A stretch of DNA of 64,000 nucleotides from Mesorhizobium sp. J8 (GCF_016591715.1 NZ_AP024109.1:1116001-1180000); one strand, 5' to 3'. Shown: positions 44,313 to 54,149, counted from the stretch's first letter. Program-made: numbers and translations. Notes: generated by a model not told the origin, from the sequence alone.

Positions 44313-45530
44313 GTGGCGATCCCCCCCTACAAGGCCCCGTCGCGCAATGCTTATGATATCGTCATCGTCGGCGGCGCGGTCGTCGGTTCGTCGACGGCCT
44401 ACTGGCTGAGCCAGGCGCTTGGCAATGACGCCTCGATCCTCGTTGTCGAGCGCGACTCGAGCTACGAATTCTCCTCGACGGCGCTCTCCACCAGCGCCAT
44501 CCGCCAGCAGTATTCCAATCCGATCAACGTTAAGATCAGCCAGTTCGGCATCGAGATCATCCGAACCTTCCAGGAGCGGATGGCGCCGTTCTATCCGAAT
44601 GAGACGGCCCCCGATCTCGGCTTCAAGGAACACGGATATCTCTATTGTTGCTCGCCCGAGGGGGTGGACGCGGCGAAGGAGCGGGTCGAGCTGCAGCGCA
44701 GCCTCGGCGCCCACACCGTCTTCCTCGAGCCTGGCGCGCTGAAGGAGCGCTTTCCGTGGCTCAATGTCGAGGATCTCGGCGGCGGTTCCTGGGGTTCCCG
44801 CGACGAGGGTTGGTTCGATTCCATGGGCCTTCTCAACGGGTTCCGTCGCGCCGCCCGTGCCAGCGGGGTCGAATATATCGACAACGCCGTGACGGGATTG
44901 GATGTCGTTGACGGGCGGGTCGTCTCGGCACGGCTCGCGACCGGCGAGACGGTCGCCTGCGGAACGCTGGTCAACGCGGCGGGTCCGCGCGCGCAGCAGG
45001 TTGCGGCAATGGCCGGGCTGTCCATTCCGGTCGCGCCCTACAAGCGCTACAGTTTCGTCTTTGCCAGCGCCAATCCGATCCCTGGACGGATGCCTAACGT
45101 CATCGATCTTTCAGGCACATTCGTACGCCCCGAAGGCGAGCTCTTTCTCACCGGCAACACGCCGCAGGGCGACGGCCCGGCCGACTACGACGACTTCGAG
45201 ATGCATTTCGAGGAATTCGACGAGTATATCTGGCCGGCGCTCTGGCATCGCATTCCGGCCTTCGACGCGCTGAGGGTCCAGACCAGCTGGACCGGTCACT
45301 ACGAATACAACATGCTCGACCACAACGGCATCGTCGGCTTCCACCCGCAAGTGAGGAACTTCATGTTCGCCAACGGCTTCTCGGGCCACGGCCTGCAGCA
45401 ATCGCCGGCGGTCGGTCGGGCGGTGTCCGAACTCATCATCCACGGCGCCTTCCAGACGCTCGACCTATCGCCGTTCTGCTATGAACGGATCCCGCGCAAC
45501 GAGCCGTTCCTGGAGGAAGCGGTGATCTAG
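44313..45530 (+). CDS. FAD-dependent oxidoreductase, DAO/sarcosine-oxidase-like
   Basis: A 405-residue flavoprotein with the FAD dinucleotide motif DIVIVGGAVVGSSTAYWL and ERDSSYEFSSTALSTSAIRQQ, the second FAD contact. The C-terminal NGFSGHGLQQSPAVGRAVSELI is typical of DAO-family oxidases and dehydrogenases (sarcosine, dimethylglycine, D-amino acid). The GTG start at 44313 has CGGAG upstream. These enzymes make imines, which RidA-type proteins hydrolyse; the RidA-like gene across the divergent promoter fits this. Its TAG stop is the first CTAG of an intergenic repeat element. Confidence 0.88.
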   Translation: MAIPPYKAPSRNAYDIVIVGGAVVGSSTAYWLSQALGNDASILVVERDSSYEFSSTALSTSAIRQQYSNPINVKISQFGIEIIRTFQERMAPFYPNETAPDLGFKEHGYLYCCSPEGVDAAKERVELQRSLGAHTVFLEPGALKERFPWLNVEDLGGGSWGSRDEGWFDSMGLLNGFRRAARASGVEYIDNAVTGLDVVDGRVVSARLATGETVACGTLVNAAGPRAQQVAAMAGLSIPVAPYKRYSFVFASANPIPGRMPNVIDLSGTFVRPEGELFLTGNTPQGDGPADYDDFEMHFEEFDEYIWPALWHRIPAFDALRVQTSWTGHYEYNMLDHNGIVGFHPQVRNFMFANGFSGHGLQQSPAVGRAVSELIIHGAFQTLDLSPFCYERIPRNEPFLEEAVI

Positions 45531-45630
45531 AGCAATTCCAGGAAAGTGTGAGCGGTTTTCCGCCCGGAATTGCGTAAAAACAAGGAGATAGAGCATTTTA
45601 CCTTTTCCGTGAAACGGTGAAATGGTCTAG
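45527..45630. repeat. Dispersed intergenic repeat, copy A (CTAG-ended, hairpin-forming)
   Basis: About 104 bases bounded by CTAG at both ends. The first 70 or so match the reverse complement of 61424-61523. Shared landmarks are TAGAGCAATTCCAGGAAAGT, then GTGAGCGGTTT and a GGAGATAGAG block. In this copy GCAATTCC (45532-45539) pairs with GGAATTGC (45566-45573) around an inner GCGG-TTTT-CCGC hairpin (45552-45563), so it could also act as the terminator between the convergent DAO and hpaH genes. The left CTAG supplies the DAO stop codon. Such elements are common in rhizobial intergenic DNA (recollection, not checked); TA duplication inside CTAG is what an IS630/mariner-type MITE would leave. Confidence 0.7.
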
Positions 45631-45696
45631 TCCAAGCGAGAGGAACCAAAATTCCGCGCCGCCCGTAAACAGGCGATCGGCTCAAAGAGCGGAGCT

Positions 45697-46503
45697 CTAA
45701 GCGGCAAAGGCAAGCCTGATCGTTCCGAACAAGCCGAAATCCGAGACGATCTGGTCGCCGTGCCGGCATTCGACCGGCCGGATGAAGGAACCCGAGAGCA
45801 CGACCTGTCCGGCCTCGATCCGCATGCCGTATCGATGCAGACGGTTGGCCAGCCAAACAATGCCTTTGGCCGGATGGTCGAGCACGCCGGCGCCCAGGCC
45901 CGTCTCCTCGACCTGACCGTTGCGCGACACGATGGCGCCGATCCAACGCAGGTCCGCCTCGCGCGGGCCGGCCGCGCGACCGCCGACGACGATACCGGCA
46001 TTGGCGGCATTATCCGAGATCGTGTCGAAGAAGGTGCGGATCTTGCCCGTCTCCCTGTTCGTCCGCTCGATGCGGGTGTCGAGGATCTCCAACGCCGGCG
46101 TGATGTGGTCGGTGGCGTCGAGCACGTCGTCGATCGATATGTCCGAACCGGCGAGGGGCGCCTTCATGACAAAGGCGATCTCGGCCTCGATTCGCGGCTG
46201 GATGAAGCGGTCGGGGGGGACAGAACCGCCGTCCTCGAAGAACATGTCGTCGAACAGGACGCCCGAATCCGGGATGTCGATGCTCAGCGCCGACTGCATC
46301 GCTTTCGAGGTCAGGCCGATCTTCCAGCCCTTGATATGGAGGCCGGACGCGACCTTGCGCTTCACCAGCGCCGCCTGCACCCGGTAGGCGTCGTCCATCG
46401 TCGCTTGCGGAAAATCGAGACTGAGCAGCCTGATCTGGCGGCGCTCGCGCTCGGCGTCGAACAGCCTGCGGGCGGCGTCCTCGACTTCGGCGTCGGTCAT
46501 CAT
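45697..46503 (-). CDS. hpaH: 2-oxo-hept-3-ene-1,7-dioate hydratase
   Basis: A 268-residue hydratase of the MhpD/HpaH branch of the fumarylacetoacetate-hydrolase superfamily. Signature segments are HIKGWKIGLTSKAMQ, the metal-binding RIEAEIAFVMKAPLAG (Glu-x-Glu) and ALEILDTRIE. It adds water to 2-oxohept-3-enedioate to give 4-hydroxy-2-oxoheptanedioate, the HpaI substrate. The start is ATG 46503 (an ATGATG, second ATG at 46500), overlapping the hpaG stop by four bases. It is last in the hpaFEDGH operon. Confidence 0.92.
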   Translation of the reverse strand: MMTDAEVEDAARRLFDAERERRQIRLLSLDFPQATMDDAYRVQAALVKRKVASGLHIKGWKIGLTSKAMQSALSIDIPDSGVLFDDMFFEDGGSVPPDRFIQPRIEAEIAFVMKAPLAGSDISIDDVLDATDHITPALEILDTRIERTNRETGKIRTFFDTISDNAANAGIVVGGRAAGPREADLRWIGAIVSRNGQVEETGLGAGVLDHPAKGIVWLANRLHRYGMRIEAGQVVLSGSFIRPVECRHGDQIVSDFGLFGTIRLAFAA

Positions 46504-47375
46504 CGGCCAGCCCCTTCGTCGACGACACCGTTGCGCAGAAGCCCGATGCCCTCGGCCTCGACGTCGATCACGTCGCCCGGCTTCAGCCACACCGGTGGGT
46601 CGAAGCGGGCGCCGGCGCCGGTCGGCGTTCCGGTGACGACGATATCGCCAGGCACCAGCGTCGTGAAGGTCGAGATGTAGTTGATGATCTTGCGGAAAGA
46701 AAAGATCATGCGGCCGGTACGATCCTGCTGGCGCAGCTCGCCATTGACGCGTGTGGTGAGGCTGATGTCGGCGATTTGCGCCTCATCGGTGAACGGCACC
46801 AGCCAGGGACCGATGGAGCCCGTTCGGTCGAAATTCTTGCCCTGCGTGACGTTGAACTTGGCGTGGCGCACCCAGTCGCGGATCGTGCCTTCGTTGCACA
46901 GCGACAGCGCTGCAATGTGGCCGAGCGCGTCGGCCTCGGCGATGCGGCGCCCGCCCTTGCCGATCACGATGACGATCTCGCCCTCATAGTCGAGCTGCGG
47001 CGATTCCGGCGGCCGCACCAGCGGCGCGCCATGGCCGACGAAGGAACGCGGAAAGCGGATGAACAGCGACGGGTTCGAGGGCGCTGTCTGCCCGTCCTTG
47101 TACTCCTCATTGCGGTCCGGATAGTTGACGCCGACGCAGATGATCTTTTCCGGCGAGGGGACCGGGATTTCGTAGGCGATGTCCTCGACCCGGAAATCGG
47201 CTGCCAACCCTTCCGCTTCCTCGGCAAGTTTCACGAGCGCGCCGGCCTCGATCACCTCGCGCAACGTCGTCCATTCCGCGTGCCGCGCCGAAAGGTCGAC
47301 GACGCCCTTGTCGGTGATCGCGCCGTAGCGCCTCTTGCCGCCGACGGCGAAGGTAGCGAGGCGTCCCGCGCTCAT
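46500..47375 (-). CDS. hpaG: Fumarylacetoacetate-hydrolase-family isomerase/decarboxylase of homoprotocatechuate pathway
   Basis: A 291-residue FAH-superfamily protein. The catalytic C-terminal domain begins PEKIICVGVNYPDRNEE and contains the metal-ligand segment LDYEGEIVIVIGKGGR and the late GDIVVTGTPTGAGA. In the hpa pathway this family decarboxylates 5-oxopent-3-ene-1,2,5-tricarboxylate and isomerises the product to 2-oxohept-3-enedioate. E. coli HpaG is a tandem fusion; here a single domain preceded by an about 70-residue N-terminal FAH leader is present. It lies 12 bases after hpaD. Confidence 0.88.
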   Translation of the reverse strand: MSAGRLATFAVGGKRRYGAITDKGVVDLSARHAEWTTLREVIEAGALVKLAEEAEGLAADFRVEDIAYEIPVPSPEKIICVGVNYPDRNEEYKDGQTAPSNPSLFIRFPRSFVGHGAPLVRPPESPQLDYEGEIVIVIGKGGRRIAEADALGHIAALSLCNEGTIRDWVRHAKFNVTQGKNFDRTGSIGPWLVPFTDEAQIADISLTTRVNGELRQQDRTGRMIFSFRKIINYISTFTTLVPGDIVVTGTPTGAGARFDPPVWLKPGDVIDVEAEGIGLLRNGVVDEGAGR

Positions 47376-47387
47376 GCTGAAATTCCC

Positions 47388-48368
47388 CTAGGGCGCCACG
47401 ATCGGCGAGGCCGCCAGATCGGATTTCCGCGGCTCGACGCCCGCAAACATGCTGCCTTCCTCGAACCAGCTTCGCGGCGCCGGCGCACCCCACAGCGTCT
47501 GGCGCTGCGGGTCCTTCAGGTCCCATTTGATCGGCTCGAGGTCCGGATCGACCGTCTGGTAGTCCGAGCAATAGATCTCGATGCGATGGTTGTCCGGATC
47601 GCGGATGTAGAGGAAGAAGGCGTTGGAGATACCGTGCCGTCCGGGGCCGCGCTCGATGTTGCCGACATAGCCGGTGGTCGCCATCAGGTCGAGCAGGTCG
47701 ATGATGTTGAGTGGCGTCGGCACCCAGAAGGCGACGTGGTGCAGCCGCGGGCCAAGGCCGTTTGTGAAGGCGATATCGTGCACGCCGCCCTTGCGGTGCG
47801 TCCAGGCCGCCCACAGCCTCCCGGTCTCGGCGTCCTCGGTGTACTCGGTCACGCGGAAGCCGAGCTCGTTGTAGAAGGCCACCGACTGATCGACGTTCGG
47901 CGAGAAGCAGTTGAAATGGTCGATGCGCAGTGGTTTCACGCCTTTGTATAAAGCGTACTTTTGGTGGATCGGCGGCAGCCGCTCCATTCTGGAATAGAAT
48001 TCGAGCGGGATGCCGTGCGGATCGCGGGTGCGGAAGGTGCGCGACTGGTAAGGCCGCTCGACCCACTCCAGAGGCAGGCCCTTGCCCTTGAAGAACTGCT
48101 CGGCCTTGTCGAGGTCATCGTCGGAGAAAACCTTGAAGCCGAGGTCCCGCGCTTCGGGTGTCGCCGCCTTGCGCAACACGATGCAATGGTGGCCGCGTTC
48201 CTCCATGGCGCGCAGGTAGATCGCGCCGCTGGTCTCGTCGGTCACCTGCAGGCCGAGCGTATCGACGTAGAAGGCGCGGGACTTCGCCAGATCGGTGACG
48301 GCAAGCTCGACATGGGAGAGCCGCACGATGTTGAAGGCGGGGTAGAGCTTGGGTTGGGGCAGGGCCAT
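47388..48368 (-). CDS. hpaD: 3,4-Dihydroxyphenylacetate 2,3-dioxygenase (extradiol, VOC type)
   Basis: A 326-residue two-domain vicinal-oxygen-chelate dioxygenase. The C-terminal domain carries the metal triad: H151 (RIDHFN), a His of the pair 210/211 (LHHVAFW) and E264 (HRIEIYCSD). The second-sphere sequence resembles Brevibacterium/Arthrobacter homoprotocatechuate 2,3-dioxygenases rather than the LigB-type HpaD of E. coli. It opens the ring of homoprotocatechuate to 5-carboxymethyl-2-hydroxymuconic semialdehyde. Twelve bases separate it from both neighbours (hpaE upstream, hpaG downstream). Confidence 0.93.
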   Translation of the reverse strand: MALPQPKLYPAFNIVRLSHVELAVTDLAKSRAFYVDTLGLQVTDETSGAIYLRAMEERGHHCIVLRKAATPEARDLGFKVFSDDDLDKAEQFFKGKGLPLEWVERPYQSRTFRTRDPHGIPLEFYSRMERLPPIHQKYALYKGVKPLRIDHFNCFSPNVDQSVAFYNELGFRVTEYTEDAETGRLWAAWTHRKGGVHDIAFTNGLGPRLHHVAFWVPTPLNIIDLLDLMATTGYVGNIERGPGRHGISNAFFLYIRDPDNHRIEIYCSDYQTVDPDLEPIKWDLKDPQRQTLWGAPAPRSWFEEGSMFAGVEPRKSDLAASPIVAP

Positions 48369-48380
48369 TGATGTCTCCGG

Positions 48381-49898
48381 TCAGCCGCCGAGTTTCTGGA
48401 TGGAATGCGGCGCCGTGGCGAACGCGATGTTCTTGGTTTCCATATAGAAGTCGAACGACCAGTCGCCGCCGTCGCGGCCGATGCCCGAGCTCTTCACGCC
48501 GCCGAACGGCGTCGGCAGGTGGCGGACATTCTCCGAATTCACCCAGATCATGCCGGCATCGAGCGCGTCGGTGAAGCGCAGCGCGCGGGTGACGTCAGAG
48601 GTCCAGAGATAGCCGGTGAGCCCGTATTGCGTGTCGTTGGCCAGAGCCAGCGCCTCGGCCTCGTCCTTGAACGGAATGGCGGTCAGCACTGGCCCGAAGA
48701 TTTCCTCCTGGGCGATGCGCATCTTGTTGGTGGCGCCGACGAACAGCGTCGGGCTGACATAGCAGCCGCCGCCCGGCCCCGCGAACTTGCCGCCGCCGGC
48801 AGCGACAACCGCGCCCTCCGATTTGCCGATCTCGATATAAGACAGCACTTTTTCTTCGTGCGCCGGATGGATCAGCGGCCCGACCACGGTTTCCGGATCG
48901 AGCGGGTGGCCGATCTTGATCCGCCTGGCCTTGTCCGCCACCAGATCGGTGAACTTGTCGTGCACGGAAGCCTCGACCAGGAGCCGCGACGACGAGGTGC
49001 AGCGCTCGCCGTTCAGCGAATAGATCATGAAAACTGCGGCGTCCGCGGCGCGCTCCAGGTCGGCATCGGCGAAGACGATGACCGGGTTCTTGCCGCCGAG
49101 TTCGAAATGCACGCGCTTCAGCGTCTCGGCGCCCTGCTTCATGATCATCGAGCCGGTCCGGCTCTCGCCGACGAAGCCGATCGCCTTGATGTCGGGGTGT
49201 TCGGTCAGCGCCCGGCCCGCATCCTCGCCGAAGCCGTTGACGAGATTCCATACGCCCTTGGGCAGGCCCGCCTCCTCGGCGATCTCGACCAGCAGCCGGG
49301 CGGTGAGCGGCGACAGTTCGGCCGGCTTGTGCACCACCGTGCAGCCCGCCGCCAAGGCCGGCGCGATCTTCCAGGTCGAGAGCATGAAGGGCGTGTTCCA
49401 CGGCGTGATCACGCCGACCGGACCGATCGGCACGCGCGTCGTCAGATTGAGCTGGTTCGGCGCCCTCAGCGAACGCCCGTCACGGGCTTCCGGCGCGCGG
49501 TCGGCATAGAAGCGGAAGTTCTCGGCGCCGCGCAATGCCGCCTTGGCCATGAATTTCAGCGACTGTCCGGTGTCCATGCACTCGATGAAGGCGATCTCCT
49601 CGGCGCGCGCGACGATGGCGTCGGCGATTTTGTGGAGCAGCTTCTTGCGCGAATCGCCCGAAATCGCCGCCCAGTCCTTAAAGGCAGCCTTGGCCGCTTT
49701 CGCCGCGCGGTCGATGTCGGCGGCCTTGCCGCGCGCCACCGTGGCGATCGGCTTGAGGTCGATGGGCGAAAGCGTCTCGAAGGTCGAGCCGTCCGCGGCA
49801 GGCACAGCTTCGCCGCCGATCTGGTTGAGCACGCCGCCCTTCCGGAAGCGTTCCAGATAGGCCCCGGCCTTCCTCAGATTGTCGTCCAGTGCCGCCAT
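48381..49898 (-). CDS. hpaE: 5-Carboxymethyl-2-hydroxymuconate semialdehyde dehydrogenase
   Basis: A 505-residue aldehyde dehydrogenase. It shows PWNTPFMLSTWKIAPALAAG, catalytic Glu in HFELGGKNP and nucleophile Cys in NGERCTSSSR, with the HpaE-like N terminus LNQIGGEAVPAADG. It oxidises the ring-cleavage semialdehyde using NAD. ATG 49898 (MAALDDN) is preferred; an in-frame GTG at 49922 overlapping the hpaF stop (GTGA) is a real alternative. Its position between hpaF and hpaD supports the assignment. Confidence 0.93.
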   Translation of the reverse strand: MAALDDNLRKAGAYLERFRKGGVLNQIGGEAVPAADGSTFETLSPIDLKPIATVARGKAADIDRAAKAAKAAFKDWAAISGDSRKKLLHKIADAIVARAEEIAFIECMDTGQSLKFMAKAALRGAENFRFYADRAPEARDGRSLRAPNQLNLTTRVPIGPVGVITPWNTPFMLSTWKIAPALAAGCTVVHKPAELSPLTARLLVEIAEEAGLPKGVWNLVNGFGEDAGRALTEHPDIKAIGFVGESRTGSMIMKQGAETLKRVHFELGGKNPVIVFADADLERAADAAVFMIYSLNGERCTSSSRLLVEASVHDKFTDLVADKARRIKIGHPLDPETVVGPLIHPAHEEKVLSYIEIGKSEGAVVAAGGGKFAGPGGGCYVSPTLFVGATNKMRIAQEEIFGPVLTAIPFKDEAEALALANDTQYGLTGYLWTSDVTRALRFTDALDAGMIWVNSENVRHLPTPFGGVKSSGIGRDGGDWSFDFYMETKNIAFATAPHSIQKLGG

Positions 49899-49918
49899 GA
49901 TTTCTTTCCCGTTCCAGA

Positions 49919-50305
49919 TCACTTGCCACGCAGTCGCGGATGGATGGCGTTTTTCTTCCAGCTGAGCTCGGCGTCGATCTCGCGGATATCCAGCGACAGC
50001 GCGAAATGCGGCGTCGTGAACAGCGTTGCCAGGTGATCCGTGACAGCCGCGAAGATCGCCTCGCCGGCGCTTTTCTTTTCCCCCGCGCTGCGGCCCTTGC
50101 CGATGCGGAAGTTCATGTCGATGAAACCGTTCTCAGGCAAAAGGTCGGCGATCGCGTAGGCCTCGGCGCGGAAGGCGCGCACCCTGATCGCGCCGGGTTC
50201 GAACAGCCCGGTTTCGAGGACTGTGCGCGAGACCAGCGCGCAAAGCTCGCCCATGTCGACCTTCGCGTCGAGATTCGCCGAATATTCGATCGCCATATGG
50301 GGCAA
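49919..50305 (-). CDS. hpaF: 5-Carboxymethyl-2-hydroxymuconate delta-isomerase
   Basis: A 128-residue protein of the tautomerase superfamily. It begins MPHMAIEYSANLD, so the catalytic amino-terminal proline (Pro2) is present as in CHMI, and it matches the family's length. Further CHMI-like segments are RVRAFRAEAYAI and GFIDMNFRIGKGRS. It is the first gene of the hpaFEDGH operon, with a divergent hpaR 200 bases away. The promoter gap contains two inverted repeats. Confidence 0.93.
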   Translation of the reverse strand: MPHMAIEYSANLDAKVDMGELCALVSRTVLETGLFEPGAIRVRAFRAEAYAIADLLPENGFIDMNFRIGKGRSAGEKKSAGEAIFAAVTDHLATLFTTPHFALSLDIREIDAELSWKKNAIHPRLRGK

Positions 50306-50335
50306 GGTTTTCCTCCGCCGGCAGCACCGGTCTTG

Positions 50336-50354
50336 TAGTTAACATGTGAATTAC
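50336..50354. promoter_or_regulatory. 19-bp motif shared with both iclR promoter regions (hpaF copy)
   Basis: TAGTTAACATGTGAATTAC, 31 bases upstream of the hpaF ATG. It matches 58268-58286 (TACTTAACGTGCGAATTAA) and 62905-62923 (TACTTCGCATGTGAATTAA), giving consensus TASTTMRCRTGYGAATTAM. Around its ACATGT centre it is a 14-of-18 palindrome. On the minus strand TTGACA (50370-50375) and TAATTC lie 16 bases apart, so the motif would overlap the hpaF -10 box. Confidence 0.6.
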
Positions 50355-50356
50355 AT

Positions 50357-50376
50357 CTTGACGACGGAATGTCAAG
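50357..50376. promoter_or_regulatory. Inverted repeat in hpaF-hpaR region, candidate HpaR operator
   Basis: CTTGAC at 50357-50362 and GTCAAG at 50371-50376, perfect inverted arms with eight bases between. It overlaps the proposed -35 (TTGACA on the minus strand) of hpaF. HpaR of E. coli W represses the homologous operon from sites near its promoter; assignment here is by position only. Confidence 0.45.
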
Positions 50377-50504
50377 CGTCGTTCTCTGTCTGTATGCAGC
50401 TTCCGGGTGGATTGCCGCACCCGACAAAATCGCGGATATAGCTGCCATCCTGGCCCTGATCTTGTTGCGAGTCGTACCGGACTGGAATTCTCGGAGACCT
50501 GATT

Positions 50505-50942
50505 TTGCTACCGCCCAGCACCCGCCGTTCCCTGCCCATGGCTCTGCTTCGCGCCCGCGAGGTGATCATGGCGCATTTCCGGCCGATGCTCGCCCGCCAT
50601 GACATCACCGAGCAGCAATGGCGCGTGCTGCGCGTTCTCGCCGAATCCGGGCCGCTGGAGGCGACCGAGCTCGCCAACCGCGCCTCGATCCTGCCGCCCA
50701 GCCTCACCCGCATCATCAAGGCGATGGAGGAGCGCGAGTTCATCACCCGCAACAAGGTCAAGGACGACGGACGCCGCGCGCTGCTCGCCATCAGCCCGGC
50801 CGGCCTGGCCTTGATCGAGGAACTGGCGCCCGAGCGCGTCGCCATCTACGACGCCATCGAGAAGCGCTACGGCGCTGCGGAGCACGAGCGCCTGCTGGAC
50901 ATGCTGGAGAGCTTGATCCAGTCGGAGTCGCTTCCCGAGTAA
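50505..50942 (+). CDS. hpaR: MarR-family repressor of homoprotocatechuate degradation
   Basis: A 145-residue MarR protein strongly resembling HpaR: ALLRAREVIMAHFRPMLARH, DITEQQWRVLRVLAESGPLEATELANRA, LPPSLTRIIKAMEER and the wing KVKDDGRRALLAISP. The TTG start at 50505 has GGAG about eight bases upstream; an in-frame ATG at 50538 is the alternative. It is divergent from hpaFEDGH and convergent with hpaC. It probably represses the meta-cleavage operon until 4-hydroxyphenylacetate or homoprotocatechuate binds. Confidence 0.92.
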   Translation: MLPPSTRRSLPMALLRAREVIMAHFRPMLARHDITEQQWRVLRVLAESGPLEATELANRASILPPSLTRIIKAMEEREFITRNKVKDDGRRALLAISPAGLALIEELAPERVAIYDAIEKRYGAAEHERLLDMLESLIQSESLPE

Positions 50943-51026
50943 GATTGACCGGCCCGTCGCAGGCTCCGGGCGTTCGTCACTCGAAAAGCCAAGCAATTGG
51001 CTTTTCGTCCGCTTCGCGACCGTTCC

Positions 51027-51548
51027 TCACCCGCCAAAGCTCCCCAGCGCGCTCGGCTGCATGTAGTTGCGTCCCACATAGAGCAGCGCCGCCTCGTCGC
51101 TGCCGTGGCGGATGTCGACGACGCGGCCGAACATCACATTGTGCGTGCCGACCTTGTTCACCGCGCCGATCTCGCAGTCGAAGCTGACGATGGCGTCGAG
51201 CAGCGCCGGCATGCCGGACGGCATGGTCTGCCAGCGCGCGGCCCGATAGCGCTCGGCCATGTCGCGGATCGCGCCGGCGAATTTTGCCGCCAGATGCATG
51301 TGCGACTGGGTCAGCACGTTGACGCAGAAGCGTTGGTTGGCGAGGAACATGCCAGTCTGCGCCGAGCGTTCGTTCATGCAGACCAGCAGCGTCGGCGGAT
51401 CGTCGGAGACGCTGCACATGGCGGTCGCGGTGAAGCCGCCGCGCCCGGCCGGACCGTCTGTGGTGACGATGTTGACCGGCGCGCAGACCCTGGCCATCGC
51501 CTCGCGGAATTCCAGCCTCGCGACTTGTGTTGTCATGGCCGTCTCCAT
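51027..51548 (-). CDS. hpaC: 4-Hydroxyphenylacetate 3-monooxygenase, flavin reductase component
   Basis: A 173-residue flavin reductase-like protein. Family segments are APVNIVTTDGPAGRGGFTATAMCSVSDDPPTLLVCMNER (split over its FMN site), FCVNVL and the AVNKVGTHNVMFGRVVDIR C-terminal part. It supplies reduced FAD to HpaB. The start at 51548 (METAM) is chosen because GGGAGG lies six bases upstream; MTTQ at 51536 is an alternative. It is 13 bases downstream of hpaB, same operon. Confidence 0.92.
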   Translation of the reverse strand: METAMTTQVARLEFREAMARVCAPVNIVTTDGPAGRGGFTATAMCSVSDDPPTLLVCMNERSAQTGMFLANQRFCVNVLTQSHMHLAAKFAGAIRDMAERYRAARWQTMPSGMPALLDAIVSFDCEIGAVNKVGTHNVMFGRVVDIRHGSDEAALLYVGRNYMQPSALGSFGG

Positions 51549-51561
51549 CGCCGGCCTCCCG

Positions 51562-53109
51562 TCAATTGGGCTGGGCGGCGAGCGGCGGCAGCCAGGTGTC
51601 GCCGGTCCAGCCCTTTTCGTCGTAATCGGCCATGCACTGGTCGACGAGTTCTTCCATTTGCTTCAACCGGCCCCCACGCTCGGCGCCTTTCAGCACCTGC
51701 AGCCGCACCTCTTCCGGCGCGCCGGCATAGTTGAGCTCGTAGAGCGCGTGACGGCCGCCGAACTCGGTGCCGGTCGCATCCCATAACAGCTTCATGATCT
51801 TGATGCGCTCGACATGGCCCATGTCGTTCGAGCCGCGCACATATTGCGCGAGATAGCGGTCGATCTCCGGATTGTCGAAGTCGCGTGCAGAGGAGGGGAG
51901 ATAGATCAAGCCGGACGCGACCACCCGGCGCACCGTGTCGATGACGCGCGGATAGGCTTCCGACATGAAGGTGCGGTAGGCGAGCGCGGCCTCGAGATTG
52001 GGCAGCACCGCGCCATTGGCCCACGGGATCGGATTGTGCGCCATCGCGTTGGAAAAGCTCCAGAACATGTGGCGCAGTGCGATCACTTCGCCCAGTGCCG
52101 CCTGGTTGCCTCGGAAGGCATCGCCGCCGGTGGCGCGCAGCGCCTTGGCGAGCAGTCCGGCGAGGAAGTCGAGTTTCACCGCAAAGCGCGTGCAGCCCTG
52201 GAAGCAATAGCCATGCATGAAGCCCGACGCCGGATGGAAGGACAGGATTTTTTGCGCGTCGCGCAGCACCAGCACGCCCTCCCAGGGGATGAAGACGTTG
52301 TCGAGCACCAGGATCGCGTCGTTCTCGTCGAAGCGCGAGGACAGCGGATAGTCGAAGGGATGGCCGACGCTGTTCGCCGTCTGCTCATAGGAGACGCGGC
52401 AGAACATCTTTATGCCCGGCGCGTTCATCGGCACGATGAACATCACCGACAGCGACGGGTCCTCCGTCACCGTCGCCGAACTCTGTGCCAGGAAATTGTA
52501 GTGGGTGAGCGCCGACGACGTCGCGACCACCTTGGCGCCCGACACCCAGATGCCGGCGTCGTTCTCCTTGGTGATGTGGACGAACACGTCCTTCACCTGC
52601 TCGGCGGGCTTGTGGCGGTCAATCGGCGGATTGACGATCGCGTGGTTCATGAAAAGGACCGCTTCCTGGGCGCGTTTGTGCCAGGCGCGCGCATTGTCCT
52701 TGAACGGCCCGTACCATTCGGCGTTGGCGCCGAGCGTGTTCATCAGCGCCGCCTTGTAATCGGCGGTGCGGCCCATCCAGCCATAGGTCATGCGCGCCCA
52801 ATGCGCGATCGCGCCCTGCTGCGCAGCGAGGTCGGCGGGCGAGTGCGCGACACGGAAGTATTTGTGGGTGTAGCCGCCCGAACCGGTGTCGGTAGGCGAG
52901 GTGAGCACCGGCTGTTGATTGGGATCGTGCAGCGCTTCGTAAAGGCGCGCCAGTGACCGCACCGAATTGCGCATCGCCGGATGGCTGGTGACATCCGCCA
53001 CCCGTTCGCCATTGATGTAGACCTCGCGGCCGTCGCGAAGGCTGGCCAGATATTCGGCGCCAGTGAACGGCCGCGATTTGTCGGCCCGGAAATCTTCCGA
53101 TCGCATCAT
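51562..53109 (-). CDS. hpaB: 4-Hydroxyphenylacetate 3-monooxygenase, oxygenase component
   Basis: A 515-residue FADH2-using hydroxylase of the HpaB/PheA acyl-CoA-dehydrogenase-like fold. Hallmarks: TGAEYLASLRDGREVYINGERV at the N terminus, HKPAEQVKDVFVHITKENDAGIWVSGAKVVATSSA and the flavin/substrate region VLDNVFIPWEGVLV. It makes homoprotocatechuate from 4-hydroxyphenylacetate. There are two ATGs at 53109 and 53106 after GGGAGG; the second has the better spacing. Divergent from the AraC-type hpaA gene across 92 bases. Confidence 0.94.
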   Translation of the reverse strand: MMRSEDFRADKSRPFTGAEYLASLRDGREVYINGERVADVTSHPAMRNSVRSLARLYEALHDPNQQPVLTSPTDTGSGGYTHKYFRVAHSPADLAAQQGAIAHWARMTYGWMGRTADYKAALMNTLGANAEWYGPFKDNARAWHKRAQEAVLFMNHAIVNPPIDRHKPAEQVKDVFVHITKENDAGIWVSGAKVVATSSALTHYNFLAQSSATVTEDPSLSVMFIVPMNAPGIKMFCRVSYEQTANSVGHPFDYPLSSRFDENDAILVLDNVFIPWEGVLVLRDAQKILSFHPASGFMHGYCFQGCTRFAVKLDFLAGLLAKALRATGGDAFRGNQAALGEVIALRHMFWSFSNAMAHNPIPWANGAVLPNLEAALAYRTFMSEAYPRVIDTVRRVVASGLIYLPSSARDFDNPEIDRYLAQYVRGSNDMGHVERIKIMKLLWDATGTEFGGRHALYELNYAGAPEEVRLQVLKGAERGGRLKQMEELVDQCMADYDEKGWTGDTWLPPLAAQPN

Positions 53110-53201
53110 GTTCCTCCCTTGGATCCTTAGAGAGTAGCCGTAGGCCGCTTGATGGTTTATGGACGAAAGCGCAAAACCGCTTGGACTTTTTCGAGCACCT
53201 C

Positions 53202-54139
<938 letters not shown>

Positions 54140-54149
54140 TCCCTATTCC

